Assembly (NCBI GenBank): GCA_018302785.1
Contig: JAGVZF010000015.1
Location: 1-36,279, forward strand
Origin: Candidatus Woesearchaeota archaeon
GTDB taxonomy: Archaea; Nanobdellota; Nanobdellia; SCGC-AAA011-G17; JAGVZF01
Reading direction: 5' to 3'
DNA: 36,279 nt
The notes under the pieces are model-generated. The model was not told the origin of the DNA. It worked only from the letters and a program-made list of their open reading frames with translations, and searched no databases. The translations under genes and the position numbers were made by a program. This document shows positions 28,216-36,279 of the stretch, in pieces (the stretch's first letter is position 1; each line of letters starts with the position of its first letter).

Positions 28216-28323
28216 TTTCTATTTATAATTATTACAAACTCTGCCTTATATCCTTTTTGTTTTTAAAATTCTAGTTATTATTTATAACTAATTTTTTAAT
28301 AATTGAATAAATAAAAAAGGGTT

Positions 28324-28611
28324 TTATCCAAATAATGCTCCTAATCCTGCAGCTGCTTGGGCTTCATCTTTCTTTTCATCCTTCTTTGCTTCTTTCGGTT
28401 TCTCTTCAGTCTTTGCAGGCGCAGCAATTGGTTGAATAGCGGCTTCTTTTAATACTTCATCAATGTTAACACCTTCTAAGGCAGCTACAACAGCTTTAAC
28501 CTTAGATTCTTCCACTCTTGCTCCTGTCGCATTTATAACTTTCTTTAAGTTTTCCTCGTTCACTTGTTGTCCTACCTTATGCAGCAGCATGCTTGCATAA
28601 ATTAATTCCAT
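28324..28611 (-). CDS. rpl12: Ribosomal protein P1 (archaeal L12)
   Basis: MELIYASMLLHKVGQQVNEENLKKVINATGARVEESKVKAVVAALEGVNIDEVL...EAQAAAGLGALFG. Confidence 0.95.
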   Translation of the reverse strand: MELIYASMLLHKVGQQVNEENLKKVINATGARVEESKVKAVVAALEGVNIDEVLKEAAIQPIAAPAKTEEKPKEAKKDEKKDEAQAAAGLGALFG

Positions 28612-28627
28612 TTTGAATCCTCCTTGA

Positions 28628-29578
28628 TCATGTTTTATGTTTTAAATCCTCGTCCTTCAACTTTTCTAATATTTCTTGAGCCTTTTTTGCCATCTCATCA
28701 CTATATTGTACAATTCCACTTTTATTCCTAGTTTCTGTAGTCTCTTTAATTTCTTTAGGCTTTTCTGAAGGCCTTGAATCTAAATTTATATCAACCTGAA
28801 TATTTAATTTTTCTTGTAATGCTTTTTCTTCTCTAAATGCTTTCTTAATAAGTCCCTTAATAGATTCTTTGCTTGGATATCCTATATGAATAGCTAATCC
28901 AAGAGATTCTATAAAAGCTTTCTTTAATTCATCTAAATAAACTTTTTCATCTACACTTAAAACTTCTCCATCATAAACCAATCCGTCTTCTAGTAAAGCA
29001 ATTATCTTTAAACCAATCTCCATAGGCATAATTCCAAACTTGCTCATTAAATCAGCTTGTTTTTGCCCTATTGAATTTCCTTTATGCACTAATAATGTAT
29101 CATCTCTTATTGAAATTTTGCCCGCTTCAACCATTGTTTTTATTCCCATCTGCCCGAATTCTCCTATCATAGGACCAGCTTGAAACTGGGTAGGTCCTGC
29201 AGGAATTACAATATCTATAGGTGCTAATTGTCCTGTTTTTGCAGGAGCCTTAGATTTACTTTTATTCACAAACTTTGCTACTTTAAAAGGAGCATCATTT
29301 GTCAATAAAACTGCAGGAATTCCTTTGTCTAGTAAAGGAATTAAATTATCAATGCCCTTTACTCTATCTTTGTGGGAAATTAATGCAATTTTTACAACAT
29401 TTTTATTATAAACCTTAATAAGCATCTTGCCTCTTAATTTAAACTTAATTTTTTGTAATTGAGCAGAAGGCAAACTAGTAATATCAGCCAATCCAATAAC
29501 TTTATTATTCTGGATTAAAGATTCTAGCTCAGCTAATTGCTTTTTCTTAAACTCCGAGACATGAGCTTCTTTTTTCAT
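28628..29578 (-). CDS. rpl10: Ribosomal protein L10 (P0)
   Basis: VSEFKKKQLAELESLIQNNKVIGLADITSLPSAQLQKIKFKLRGKMLIKVYNKN...; precedes P1. Confidence 0.93.
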   Translation of the reverse strand: MKKEAHVSEFKKKQLAELESLIQNNKVIGLADITSLPSAQLQKIKFKLRGKMLIKVYNKNVVKIALISHKDRVKGIDNLIPLLDKGIPAVLLTNDAPFKVAKFVNKSKSKAPAKTGQLAPIDIVIPAGPTQFQAGPMIGEFGQMGIKTMVEAGKISIRDDTLLVHKGNSIGQKQADLMSKFGIMPMEIGLKIIALLEDGLVYDGEVLSVDEKVYLDELKKAFIESLGLAIHIGYPSKESIKGLIKKAFREEKALQEKLNIQVDINLDSRPSEKPKEIKETTETRNKSGIVQYSDEMAKKAQEILEKLKDEDLKHKT

Positions 29579-30306
29579 TTATTTTTTACCTTTGCTTTTC
29601 TTTCTTTATACTTAGATTTCTTTTCTTCTTTAACTTTATTTATTACATCAATCTTATCGGTAATCTTAATAGCATTGCTCATAGAAAATTTTACAATAAC
29701 ATTTTTTACATTAGCTTCTTCTTGAGGCAATGCATGAACAGCAGAATTATAAACATTTAAGATATTCTCTGCAATCTCTTCATCATTCATTTCTTCACTC
29801 CCGATTGGAGCTCTTAAACTAGAATCATTTTTTGTTTGTACATGAATCATATCCCTTAATTTTGCACTTAAAACTTCTAAATTTGCTGTAGGCGGTACAA
29901 TTAGCTCTGCTTTAGGATTAGGCATCTTTCCTAATGGCCCCAGAGTTTTACCAAATGAAGTAGCAATATTTGCCATAATATTTGCTTGAGCTAGGAAAAA
30001 ATCATATTCTCTAGCCAATTTCTTTTGTATTTTTTTATTATCATATTTAATAAATTCTTCTTTTAAAATAGCTTTATCAAAATGTTTTTTGGCTTGATCA
30101 TGTAACTCATGATCTACAAATGCACATAGCTTATTTTTCTTTCCTTTAGAGTAAGGCAGTTTGATAAACAAATCAACTTTTTGACCTGGTTTTTTAATAT
30201 CAATACTTTTTAAATTAATAACTAAGTCTACTGACTGTGAAAATTTCCTTTTAGTATTAATTTCCCTTAACTTCTTTAATGCTTCTAAAATAAGTTTCTT
30301 GTTCAT
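29575..30306 (-). CDS. rpl1: Ribosomal protein L1
   Basis: FSQSVDLVINLKSIDIKKPGQKVDLFIKLPY, FGKTLGPLGKMPNPKAE. Confidence 0.93.
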   Translation of the reverse strand: MNKKLILEALKKLREINTKRKFSQSVDLVINLKSIDIKKPGQKVDLFIKLPYSKGKKNKLCAFVDHELHDQAKKHFDKAILKEEFIKYDNKKIQKKLAREYDFFLAQANIMANIATSFGKTLGPLGKMPNPKAELIVPPTANLEVLSAKLRDMIHVQTKNDSSLRAPIGSEEMNDEEIAENILNVYNSAVHALPQEEANVKNVIVKFSMSNAIKITDKIDVINKVKEEKKSKYKERKAKVKNK

Positions 30307-30453
30307 AATAACCCTCCTACATTCTGTAGTCTTATCGGGTAATTTTAATTCATCAAAAACCTTTATAAAACTTTCTAACGAATTATTTTCTGAGTTATTA
30401 TAAAATTAGCTAAATTTTTATATTTATCATATAAATCTGGATAAACCAATAAA

Positions 30454-31008
30454 ATGGCTAAAATATCAAATATACTTAAATTAGGACTAACATTCTTATT
30501 AAGCTCTACTTCAGCAAAAGCAGATTATTCTTTAGAAGAAATTACTTTAACAAATAAACCTTACTCGTTATATGATTATGATACATCTCCATATCTTGAA
30601 TCTATCAATAGACAAAGAGTAATTGATATAATCCAAGATTTAGCTTGTGAACCAAAAAATAATGATCCTTTAACTTACACATTAAATTTTATAAATGAAA
30701 ATTTTGTATATACGATAAGCTATGTTAAAGATTCTTTAAATAAAAAAGATATTATTTATATTCTAGAAAATGATCTAAAAACTTCAGCAACAACAATAGT
30801 TTTTGATAAATTAAATTCTTGCAATGAAAGATCTATTAGTGGTTATTCCGCAGTAATTGAATTATCTGAATTAATAAATAAACCAAGTGAAAATTATTCT
30901 GCTTTAATAAACTCATATAGTGATATAGGCCCTTTAGCAGAATTAATTTATGGAGAGTTTGTTGAAAAATTAGAAAGATATATTTCAATTAAAAAATTAA
31001 AAAATTAA
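30454..31008 (+). CDS. Secreted hypothetical protein
   Basis: 184 aa with signal peptide-like N-terminus (ILKLGLTFLLSSTSAKA); no recognised domain. Confidence 0.55.
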   Translation: MAKISNILKLGLTFLLSSTSAKADYSLEEITLTNKPYSLYDYDTSPYLESINRQRVIDIIQDLACEPKNNDPLTYTLNFINENFVYTISYVKDSLNKKDIIYILENDLKTSATTIVFDKLNSCNERSISGYSAVIELSELINKPSENYSALINSYSDIGPLAELIYGEFVEKLERYISIKKLKN

Positions 31009-31769
31009 ATACCTATGCTTATTTTATTATTTGCTTTAATAGTCAATTTTTTGTCTTTAGGTATTTTTAGTCCTACTCTAGTATTTCCGTCAATATCCAT
31101 GCCTACTTCTAAACTAGTATCAACTTTTCCATTATTAATCTGAACTAGTTTTCTATTTACATCATCAACTATATTTACATCAGCATCTTTTCTAGTCTCA
31201 AGCTTTATTACAGGAGCAAATATATATTTTCCATTTCCAGCAATATGTATAGAATCTGCTGCATTAAAATCTAATGTTACTGTTGAAATACTATCTGGAT
31301 TAACATTCAAATTTCCTATAATTTTAACTTCACTAGATGGTAACATAGCGTTCTTTAATCCACCAGAATCTGTAACTAGAATATTTGAGAGAACTAGTCT
31401 AATTTGTTGATATGTTCCAGCTTCTAATTTTATATCTGATAATAATTGTATTATATCTTCTTTATCTAAAGTTACTAAATCTACTGTTTGTGAAGTATTC
31501 ATAACTTTAATCCATCCTTTATCACTATTATGAACTTCAATTTTGTCAATAGTTATTCTAATACTAGTAATAGAACTTGTATCTACACCTAAGTCAGTAA
31601 CTCCAAATATAACTCTGCCTTCACCAGTAGTAACTAGTTCTTGGTCATTGTTATTATCATTATTTTGATTATTATCATTAGGTTGTTGATCTATAGTCTG
31701 ATTATAACATCCACTAATTAATAACAATGGAATAAATAACATTATTAAATATAATTTTATATTTCTCAT
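31005..31769 (-). CDS. DUF4382-like lipoprotein
   Basis: Lipobox LLLISGC; EGRVIFGVTDLGVDTSSITSIRITIDKIEVHNSDKGWIKV...LEAGTYQQIRLVLSN. Confidence 0.8.
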   Translation of the reverse strand: MRNIKLYLIMLFIPLLLISGCYNQTIDQQPNDNNQNNDNNNDQELVTTGEGRVIFGVTDLGVDTSSITSIRITIDKIEVHNSDKGWIKVMNTSQTVDLVTLDKEDIIQLLSDIKLEAGTYQQIRLVLSNILVTDSGGLKNAMLPSSEVKIIGNLNVNPDSISTVTLDFNAADSIHIAGNGKYIFAPVIKLETRKDADVNIVDDVNRKLVQINNGKVDTSLEVGMDIDGNTRVGLKIPKDKKLTIKANNKISIGI

Positions 31770-31838
31770 TTTTGCATCTCTATATGCTAATTTAATCCTA
31801 TTTTAATACTTTTCTAATTTGATTTTAACCTAAAAAAT

Positions 31839-32474
31839 TTATGTATGCCCCACTAATATATGTTTAGCAATCTTATGAAAACCTTGTTTAGGTATTAATA
31901 TCTTTTTGTAGTGATTGCTGTAAATTCCATAGAATCCGGGTATTTCCTCGCTATCTGCAACAGGCCTAACATGGCAATAGATAGGATAAACTCCATATAT
32001 TTCATTGATAAATCTTAATTTTACAGAGCTTTTCCCAATAATTCTTCGCATATACTTTATTTCGAATATAATGGGTATATTTAGTTCTAAGTCATTAAAC
32101 ATCCATAAAGAATCTATTTCCGTTATTTCGTTTGTTCCTCTACGAAAATGAATATTTCCATACTTGTCTGTGAAATAATCAGTTCCACCTCTAATGGTGC
32201 CATCCGGAAATACCTCATGAAAGTCTTCTTTAGTGCTACCAAACAGTCTAAGAACATTCTTAACATAATATTCTAAAACAAAACCAACAAAAGAACTAAC
32301 TTGTTTACTATTGGGTACAAAGTCTGAATTTCTAATATTAGGCTTGTCTGAAATTAATATAGCTCTTTCTAATTCCCCCAGTTCTGTATCATCATTAACA
32401 AAAAACTGAGCTAATGGTATAAATAATTCTCTATTGATCCTATCCCTCACTGTTTCATTTACTTGTTTTGCCAT
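31839..32474 (-). CDS. Hypothetical protein with PD-(D/E)xK nuclease-like signature
   Basis: 211 aa; NEITEIDSLWMFNDLELNIPIIFEIKYMRRIIGKS gives D-(about 15-20)-ExK pattern. Confidence 0.55.
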   Translation of the reverse strand: MAKQVNETVRDRINRELFIPLAQFFVNDDTELGELERAILISDKPNIRNSDFVPNSKQVSSFVGFVLEYYVKNVLRLFGSTKEDFHEVFPDGTIRGGTDYFTDKYGNIHFRRGTNEITEIDSLWMFNDLELNIPIIFEIKYMRRIIGKSSVKLRFINEIYGVYPIYCHVRPVADSEEIPGFYGIYSNHYKKILIPKQGFHKIAKHILVGHT

Positions 32475-32570
32475 CTAAAATTTAATACTGAAAAGTGTTA
32501 TAAATTTTATCAAAAAATCACTAAAATCGTAAAGAATATAAACTAAAAGCTCTTTATAATTATATGGTGA

Positions 32571-33095
32571 TTTGGTTTTAGATCTATATTAGTTAGTAAG
32601 TATCCTATAATAATAGGCATTGATCCAGGCACAACTGTTGGATATGCAATTCTAAATTTTAATGGTGATTTAATTCATGTTGATTCTTCAAAGAAATTAA
32701 GCATTGATAAACTAATAGAAGAAACAATTAGTTTTGGCAAGCCATTAATTGTAGGCTCTGATATTGTAAACCCTCCAAAATTTGTGAGGAGATATGCAAC
32801 AGATACTAAATCAATTTTGGTAAAACCTTCATTACCAATAAACTTTGAACATAAAAAGAAGATTACATCTGAATTTCTTAAAAATAAAGAAGTTAAATTA
32901 AAAGATAAACATCAAATTGCAGCTTTATATGCAGCATTAATAGCATATAAAAACTTTAAATCATTATTCTTAAAAATAGATAGAATATTACAAAGACAAA
33001 ATAAACAATATTTGTCATCAGAGATTAAAGTTAAAGTTTTATCTAATAAAATTCCAATAGTAGAAAATATTAAAATTGTTGAATCTTCTTATTAA
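32571..33095 (+). CDS. DUF460-like RNase H-fold protein (start uncertain, possible frameshift)
   Basis: Frame open from 32571: ...SKYPIIIGIDPGTTVGYAILNFNGDLIHVDSSKKLSIDKLIEETISFGKPLIVGSDIVNPPKFVRRYATDTKS...; no ATG/GTG/TTG in frame upstream of the GIDPGTT motif. ATG at 32564 joins if one T of TTTT is removed. Confidence 0.6.
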   Translation, partial: FGFRSILVSKYPIIIGIDPGTTVGYAILNFNGDLIHVDSSKKLSIDKLIEETISFGKPLIVGSDIVNPPKFVRRYATDTKSILVKPSLPINFEHKKKITSEFLKNKEVKLKDKHQIAALYAALIAYKNFKSLFLKIDRILQRQNKQYLSSEIKVKVLSNKIPIVENIKIVESSY

Positions 33096-33226
33096 TTTTC
33101 ATAATCTGAGTATCCTAATAACCAACCAGCTTCTGCAACAGATATCAAATCAGCTTCTACTTGTTTATCTCTGGCTTCTTCCGAGTCCCAATCTTCATCA
33201 TCCGAATAAATTATTCTTTTTTTCAT
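33092..33226 (-). CDS. Small acidic ORF (44 aa)
   Basis: MKKRIIYSDDEDWDSEEARDKQVEADLISVAEAGWLLGYSDYEN*; not in supplied ORF track. Confidence 0.45.
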   Translation of the reverse strand: MKKRIIYSDDEDWDSEEARDKQVEADLISVAEAGWLLGYSDYEN

Positions 33227-33237
33227 TTCAATATCAT

Positions 33238-33375
33238 TTAATGCTTACAATCATCTAAAAATTTACACATATTTGCCTTTATACTACTCCCATTGTAATT
33301 AATAGTCATAAAACACACTTCTTCTTTTTTGTTAATTATAGGTAGCTCATAAAGAGCTACCTGGTATTGATTCAT
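33238..33375 (-). CDS. Small Cys-containing ORF (45 aa)
   Basis: MNQYQVALYELPIINKKEEVCFMTINYNGSSIKANMCKFLDDCKH*; GGAGGTG upstream of ATG; 11 nt upstream of the 33092-33226 ORF. Confidence 0.45.
   Translation of the reverse strand: MNQYQVALYELPIINKKEEVCFMTINYNGSSIKANMCKFLDDCKH
33340..33362 (-). other. Perfect hairpin
   Basis: AGGTAGCTC-ATAAA-GAGCTACCT, 9-bp perfect arms, just inside the 5' end of the 33238-33375 ORF. Confidence 0.6.
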
Positions 33376-33468
33376 GGCATTGGCACCTCCACACTTTTAT
33401 AATATTACTATGTATTTACCTTATAAATCACTTATTAAACTAAGATTCATATTATAAATTCACAAGAT

Positions 33469-33477
33469 TTATAAATC
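33469..33477 (+). promoter_or_regulatory. Archaeal TATA-like box
   Basis: TTTATAAAT about 25-28 nt upstream of the ATG at 33497, consistent with leaderless mRNA. Confidence 0.4.
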
Positions 33478-33496
33478 AAAATATAATTGTTACATT

Positions 33497-34144
33497 ATGG
33501 CAGTAACATATTATTTTGCTCCCCCATGGTTTATCAATATAGGGATTATTTTTGAAGCTCTTTTTGCAATAGTTCTTATTGCAATAAGCATAACAGCATA
33601 TAAATTTTATAGAGTTTCAAGACAAGAAAAACTTAAATTATTTTCAGCAGCCTTTGGTTCTCTTGCACTTTATTATATTATAAAGTCTTTAATAAATGCA
33701 GATTTATTAACATCAAATAATTTAACAAGAGATAAACTCCTAGATCTAGGCCAATTAACTTTAGTTGCCCATATCTTTTTTATGTTAGCTGGCTTAATAA
33801 TTTTATTATATCTCTCTTTAAAAGTAAAAAATAATAGGTTATTTTCATTACTAATAATAATAATTTTTGTTACTGCCTTTACAAGCAGAAATAATGTTAT
33901 AATATTTCATGTAATTTCAACTATACTTTTAAGCTTTTTATCTTTACATTACTATGAAAGTTATAAAAAGAAACCTCATAAAAATAATCTAATAGTTTTC
34001 ATTGCATTTTTACTTTTATTACTAGCTAACTTAGACTTTATCTTTTCATATTATAGCCCTATATTATTTGTAATAGGCCATTTTATTGAATTTATATCAT
34101 ATCTATTATTTTTGATTAATCTAATTAACATATTTAAAAAATGA
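33497..34144 (+). CDS. Polytopic (about 7 TM) membrane protein
   Basis: 215 aa, mostly hydrophobic helices; ATGA overlap with downstream wHTH gene. Confidence 0.7.
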   Translation: MAVTYYFAPPWFINIGIIFEALFAIVLIAISITAYKFYRVSRQEKLKLFSAAFGSLALYYIIKSLINADLLTSNNLTRDKLLDLGQLTLVAHIFFMLAGLIILLYLSLKVKNNRLFSLLIIIIFVTAFTSRNNVIIFHVISTILLSFLSLHYYESYKKKPHKNNLIVFIAFLLLLLANLDFIFSYYSPILFVIGHFIEFISYLLFLINLINIFKK

Positions 34145-34425
34145 AACAGAAAAGAGATAGACTTGAAATATTTCATGATATGCTTGTAGCAATAAATGAT
34201 AAAAATGGTAGAATTAAACCAACACATTTAATGTACAAATCAAATTTATCCCATAATATGCTTAATGAATATGTAATGGAATTAATAAAAAGAAAATTCG
34301 TAGAAGAAATTGAAACTCCTAATGGGAAATCTTATAGAATAACTAAAGCTGGTCTAGAATATATAGAAAAATACTCTTCTATTATTAAATTTGTAGATTC
34401 TTTTGGTCTTGAAGACGAAGAATAA
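34141..34425 (+). CDS. Winged-helix transcriptional regulator-like protein
   Basis: 94 aa; IFHDMLVAINDKNGRIKPTHLMYKSNLSHNMLNEYVMELIKRKFVEEIETPNGKSYRITKAGLEYIEKY. Confidence 0.78.
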   Translation: MKQKRDRLEIFHDMLVAINDKNGRIKPTHLMYKSNLSHNMLNEYVMELIKRKFVEEIETPNGKSYRITKAGLEYIEKYSSIIKFVDSFGLEDEE

Positions 34426-34546
34426 CTTTTGTGCTTTCTAACTGGTAAATTTAATGTTTTTAGAATTATAGAGATTAAATAGAAAGGTTTATAAATAACT
34501 ACTATATAATGGTAATATTCTAATTTTGATAAATCTGAACTTAAAA

Positions 34547-34858
34547 ATGACACACAATCCATTGGAAACTATCTCAATAGGTGAAGCATTAAAACTGTTG
34601 GAAGAAGTAGTAGGTAACCATACAAAAAGACAAATTGTAGATGGTAAAATAGTTGTAGCTGGGATGGATGAAGATAGAATTAGAAGGTATTTTGAGAATA
34701 TAATCAATGGTCTCGAAATAGCAAAGGGTGCAATACCAACCGAAGCTGAAGAAGAGTTTAAGCCAGTTCATAGAAAACAAACAGACTCAATTAACCAAAC
34801 TATACTTAATTATAGGGATCAAAGAGCTAGGACCTTAGGATTCTATCACACAGAGTAG
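34547..34858 (+). CDS. Hypothetical protein
   Basis: Start moved to ATG 34547; TATA-like TTTATAAAT upstream at about 34489; no recognised family. Confidence 0.55.
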   Translation: MTHNPLETISIGEALKLLEEVVGNHTKRQIVDGKIVVAGMDEDRIRRYFENIINGLEIAKGAIPTEAEEEFKPVHRKQTDSINQTILNYRDQRARTLGFYHTE

Positions 34859-34866
34859 AAACAAAT

Positions 34867-36195
34867 ATGTCACCTAATAAAGCAGCTAAGAATTTACAAT
34901 CAAAATTTAGTTTTAAAAAAATAAGTTTTAGTAATATAAGAAAAATACTTAGTATTTTTGGGAGTTGGTTTGGATTTTTCTTTATAATTTATATAATACT
35001 TTTAATTAAGGCAGTAACAGTAAGAAATATAGAAACTAATTTATTTTTTGCAGCATATAGTATTATTATTACAACATATATTTTATCAAGATTTCTTTTA
35101 TCTTATTTTCATAAGTCAATACCATATGATAAAAATTATGAACCTTCCATTACATTTGTTGTGCCAGCAAAAAATGAAGAAGATAACATAGGAGAGACTA
35201 TTAGAAGGTTTAGTGAGGTAAACTATTCCAAAGAAAAAATAGAAGTTATAGCAATAAACGATGGCTCTACAGATAATACTCTTGCTGAAATGCAAAAGGT
35301 TTCCCAGGAAGTTAGAAATAAAGGAATAAATATTAAAGTTATTAACTGGAAAATAAATAGAGGTAAAAGAGAGGGTATGGCAGAAGGTATTAAGAGAGCG
35401 AAAAATGAAATAGTGATTTTTGTAGACTCTGATAGTTTTATTGATAAAGATTGTGTAATACATTTGGTTAAATATTTTTCAAATCAAGAAGTTGGAGCTG
35501 TTTCTGCGCATACTGATGTATTCAATAGAGACATAAATTTATTAACACAGATGCAAGGTGCAAGATATTTTATTGCGTTTAAGGTTTATAAGGCTGCAGA
35601 ATCTATTTTTGGTAGTGTAACTTGTTGTCCTGGCTGCTGTTCTGCTTATAGGAGAAAATATCTAACAAAGATTGTTGACAAGTGGTTAAACCAAAAATTT
35701 CTTGGAGTCAAATGTACTTTCGGAGATGATAGGAGCTTAACAAATTTTATAATTAAGAAATATAAAGCAGTTTATTCACCAGAAGCCAAAGCACATACAG
35801 TTGTACCAGATACATTCAAAAAATATTTCAGGCAACAACAAAGATGGAAAAAATCATGGGTTAGAGAAACCTTTATTGCAAGTTCGTTTATGTGGAAAAA
35901 AAATCCTTTAGCCGCACTATCTTTCTATTCTTATGTATTCTTAGCACTTAGCTCATCAATAGTATTTTTTAGAGCAGTAATATGGAATCCATATGTGACA
36001 AGAGCTTGGCCAATTGCATATTTATCAGGTTTATTACTAATGCTTATGTTACATGGTTTGTATTATAGAATTAAGGTTGGCAAAAGAGCATGGTTTTTAG
36101 CAATTCTAAGCTTTTGGTTTCACACTATTTTATTAATTTGGCAATTGCCTTGGGCCATTATAACTATTAAAGATTCAAGGTGGGGTACTCGTTGA
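34867..36195 (+). CDS. Processive membrane glycosyltransferase family 2 (cellulose/hyaluronan synthase-like)
   Basis: SITFVVPAKNEEDNIGETIRRF, INDGSTDNTLAEM, FVDSDSFIDKDCV, CPGCCSAYRRKYL, FGDDRSLTNFIIKK, RQQQRWKKSW; flanking TMs. Confidence 0.88.
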   Translation: MSPNKAAKNLQSKFSFKKISFSNIRKILSIFGSWFGFFFIIYIILLIKAVTVRNIETNLFFAAYSIIITTYILSRFLLSYFHKSIPYDKNYEPSITFVVPAKNEEDNIGETIRRFSEVNYSKEKIEVIAINDGSTDNTLAEMQKVSQEVRNKGINIKVINWKINRGKREGMAEGIKRAKNEIVIFVDSDSFIDKDCVIHLVKYFSNQEVGAVSAHTDVFNRDINLLTQMQGARYFIAFKVYKAAESIFGSVTCCPGCCSAYRRKYLTKIVDKWLNQKFLGVKCTFGDDRSLTNFIIKKYKAVYSPEAKAHTVVPDTFKKYFRQQQRWKKSWVRETFIASSFMWKKNPLAALSFYSYVFLALSSSIVFFRAVIWNPYVTRAWPIAYLSGLLLMLMLHGLYYRIKVGKRAWFLAILSFWFHTILLIWQLPWAIITIKDSRWGTR

Positions 36196-36198
36196 AAA

Positions 36199-36279
36199 AT
36201 GTATGCGGATATATCATTAAATAAAATCATGCAAATTCTAAGCTTAACAATAATTTTAAGTTTAAGCGTGATACTAACT
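36199..36279 (+). CDS. 5' end of a CDS truncated by window edge (membrane/secreted)
   Basis: ATG 36199: MYADISLNKIMQILSLTIILSLSVILT..., open to window end. Confidence 0.4.
   Translation, partial: MYADISLNKIMQILSLTIILSLSVILT

Noticed and set aside
33076-33258. Plus-strand ORF 60 aa
   Set aside because: Overlaps DUF460-like end and small minus-strand ORFs; Leu/Asn-rich with no supporting signals.
1-36279. CRISPR array, rRNA or tRNA genes
   Set aside because: No regularly spaced repeats and no convincing tRNA T-loop/acceptor pairs or rRNA motifs seen by eye; a tRNAscan/CRISPR tool run would be needed to be certain.

Overview
AT-rich archaeal window, probably from a DPANN (Pacearchaeota/Woesearchaeota-like) genome. 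The assignment rests on an archaeal-type L1-L10(P0)-P1 ribosomal operon, archaeal TATA boxes close to start codons, an archaeosortase-like gene and small dense genes. The most notable element is a diversity-generating retroelement (DGR) at about 3.6-5.8 kb. It has a target gene with a C-terminal variable repeat (VR 4207-4300), a template repeat (TR 4511-4604; all 7 differences are at template adenines), a GC-rich hairpin just after the VR, and a DGR-type reverse transcriptase (SQ motif LGNLTSQ, YVDD). The RT frame is broken by an exact 19-bp tandem duplication (4696-4735); removing one copy restores one continuous RT. A VapBC-like PIN/AbrB module directly abuts the RT. Around the DGR is a cell-surface locus: several large secreted or anchored proteins sharing a paralogous module, an archaeosortase/exosortase-like protease, and a long glycan cluster (glycosyltransferases, FemAB/GNAT-like acyltransferase, polysaccharide deacetylase-like protein, Wzx-like flippase, GT-C-like membrane protein). 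The rest includes a COG1340-type coiled-coil protein, a DUF4382-like lipoprotein, a PD-(D/E)xK-like protein, a DUF460-like RNase H-fold fragment, small unannotated ORFs, a membrane protein/winged-helix pair and a processive GT2. Several genes look frameshifted (dockerin-like CDS, asparagine synthase-like gene, RT, DUF460-like gene), so sequencing error versus real inactivation must be resolved from reads. All family assignments come from reading motifs; no database search was run.
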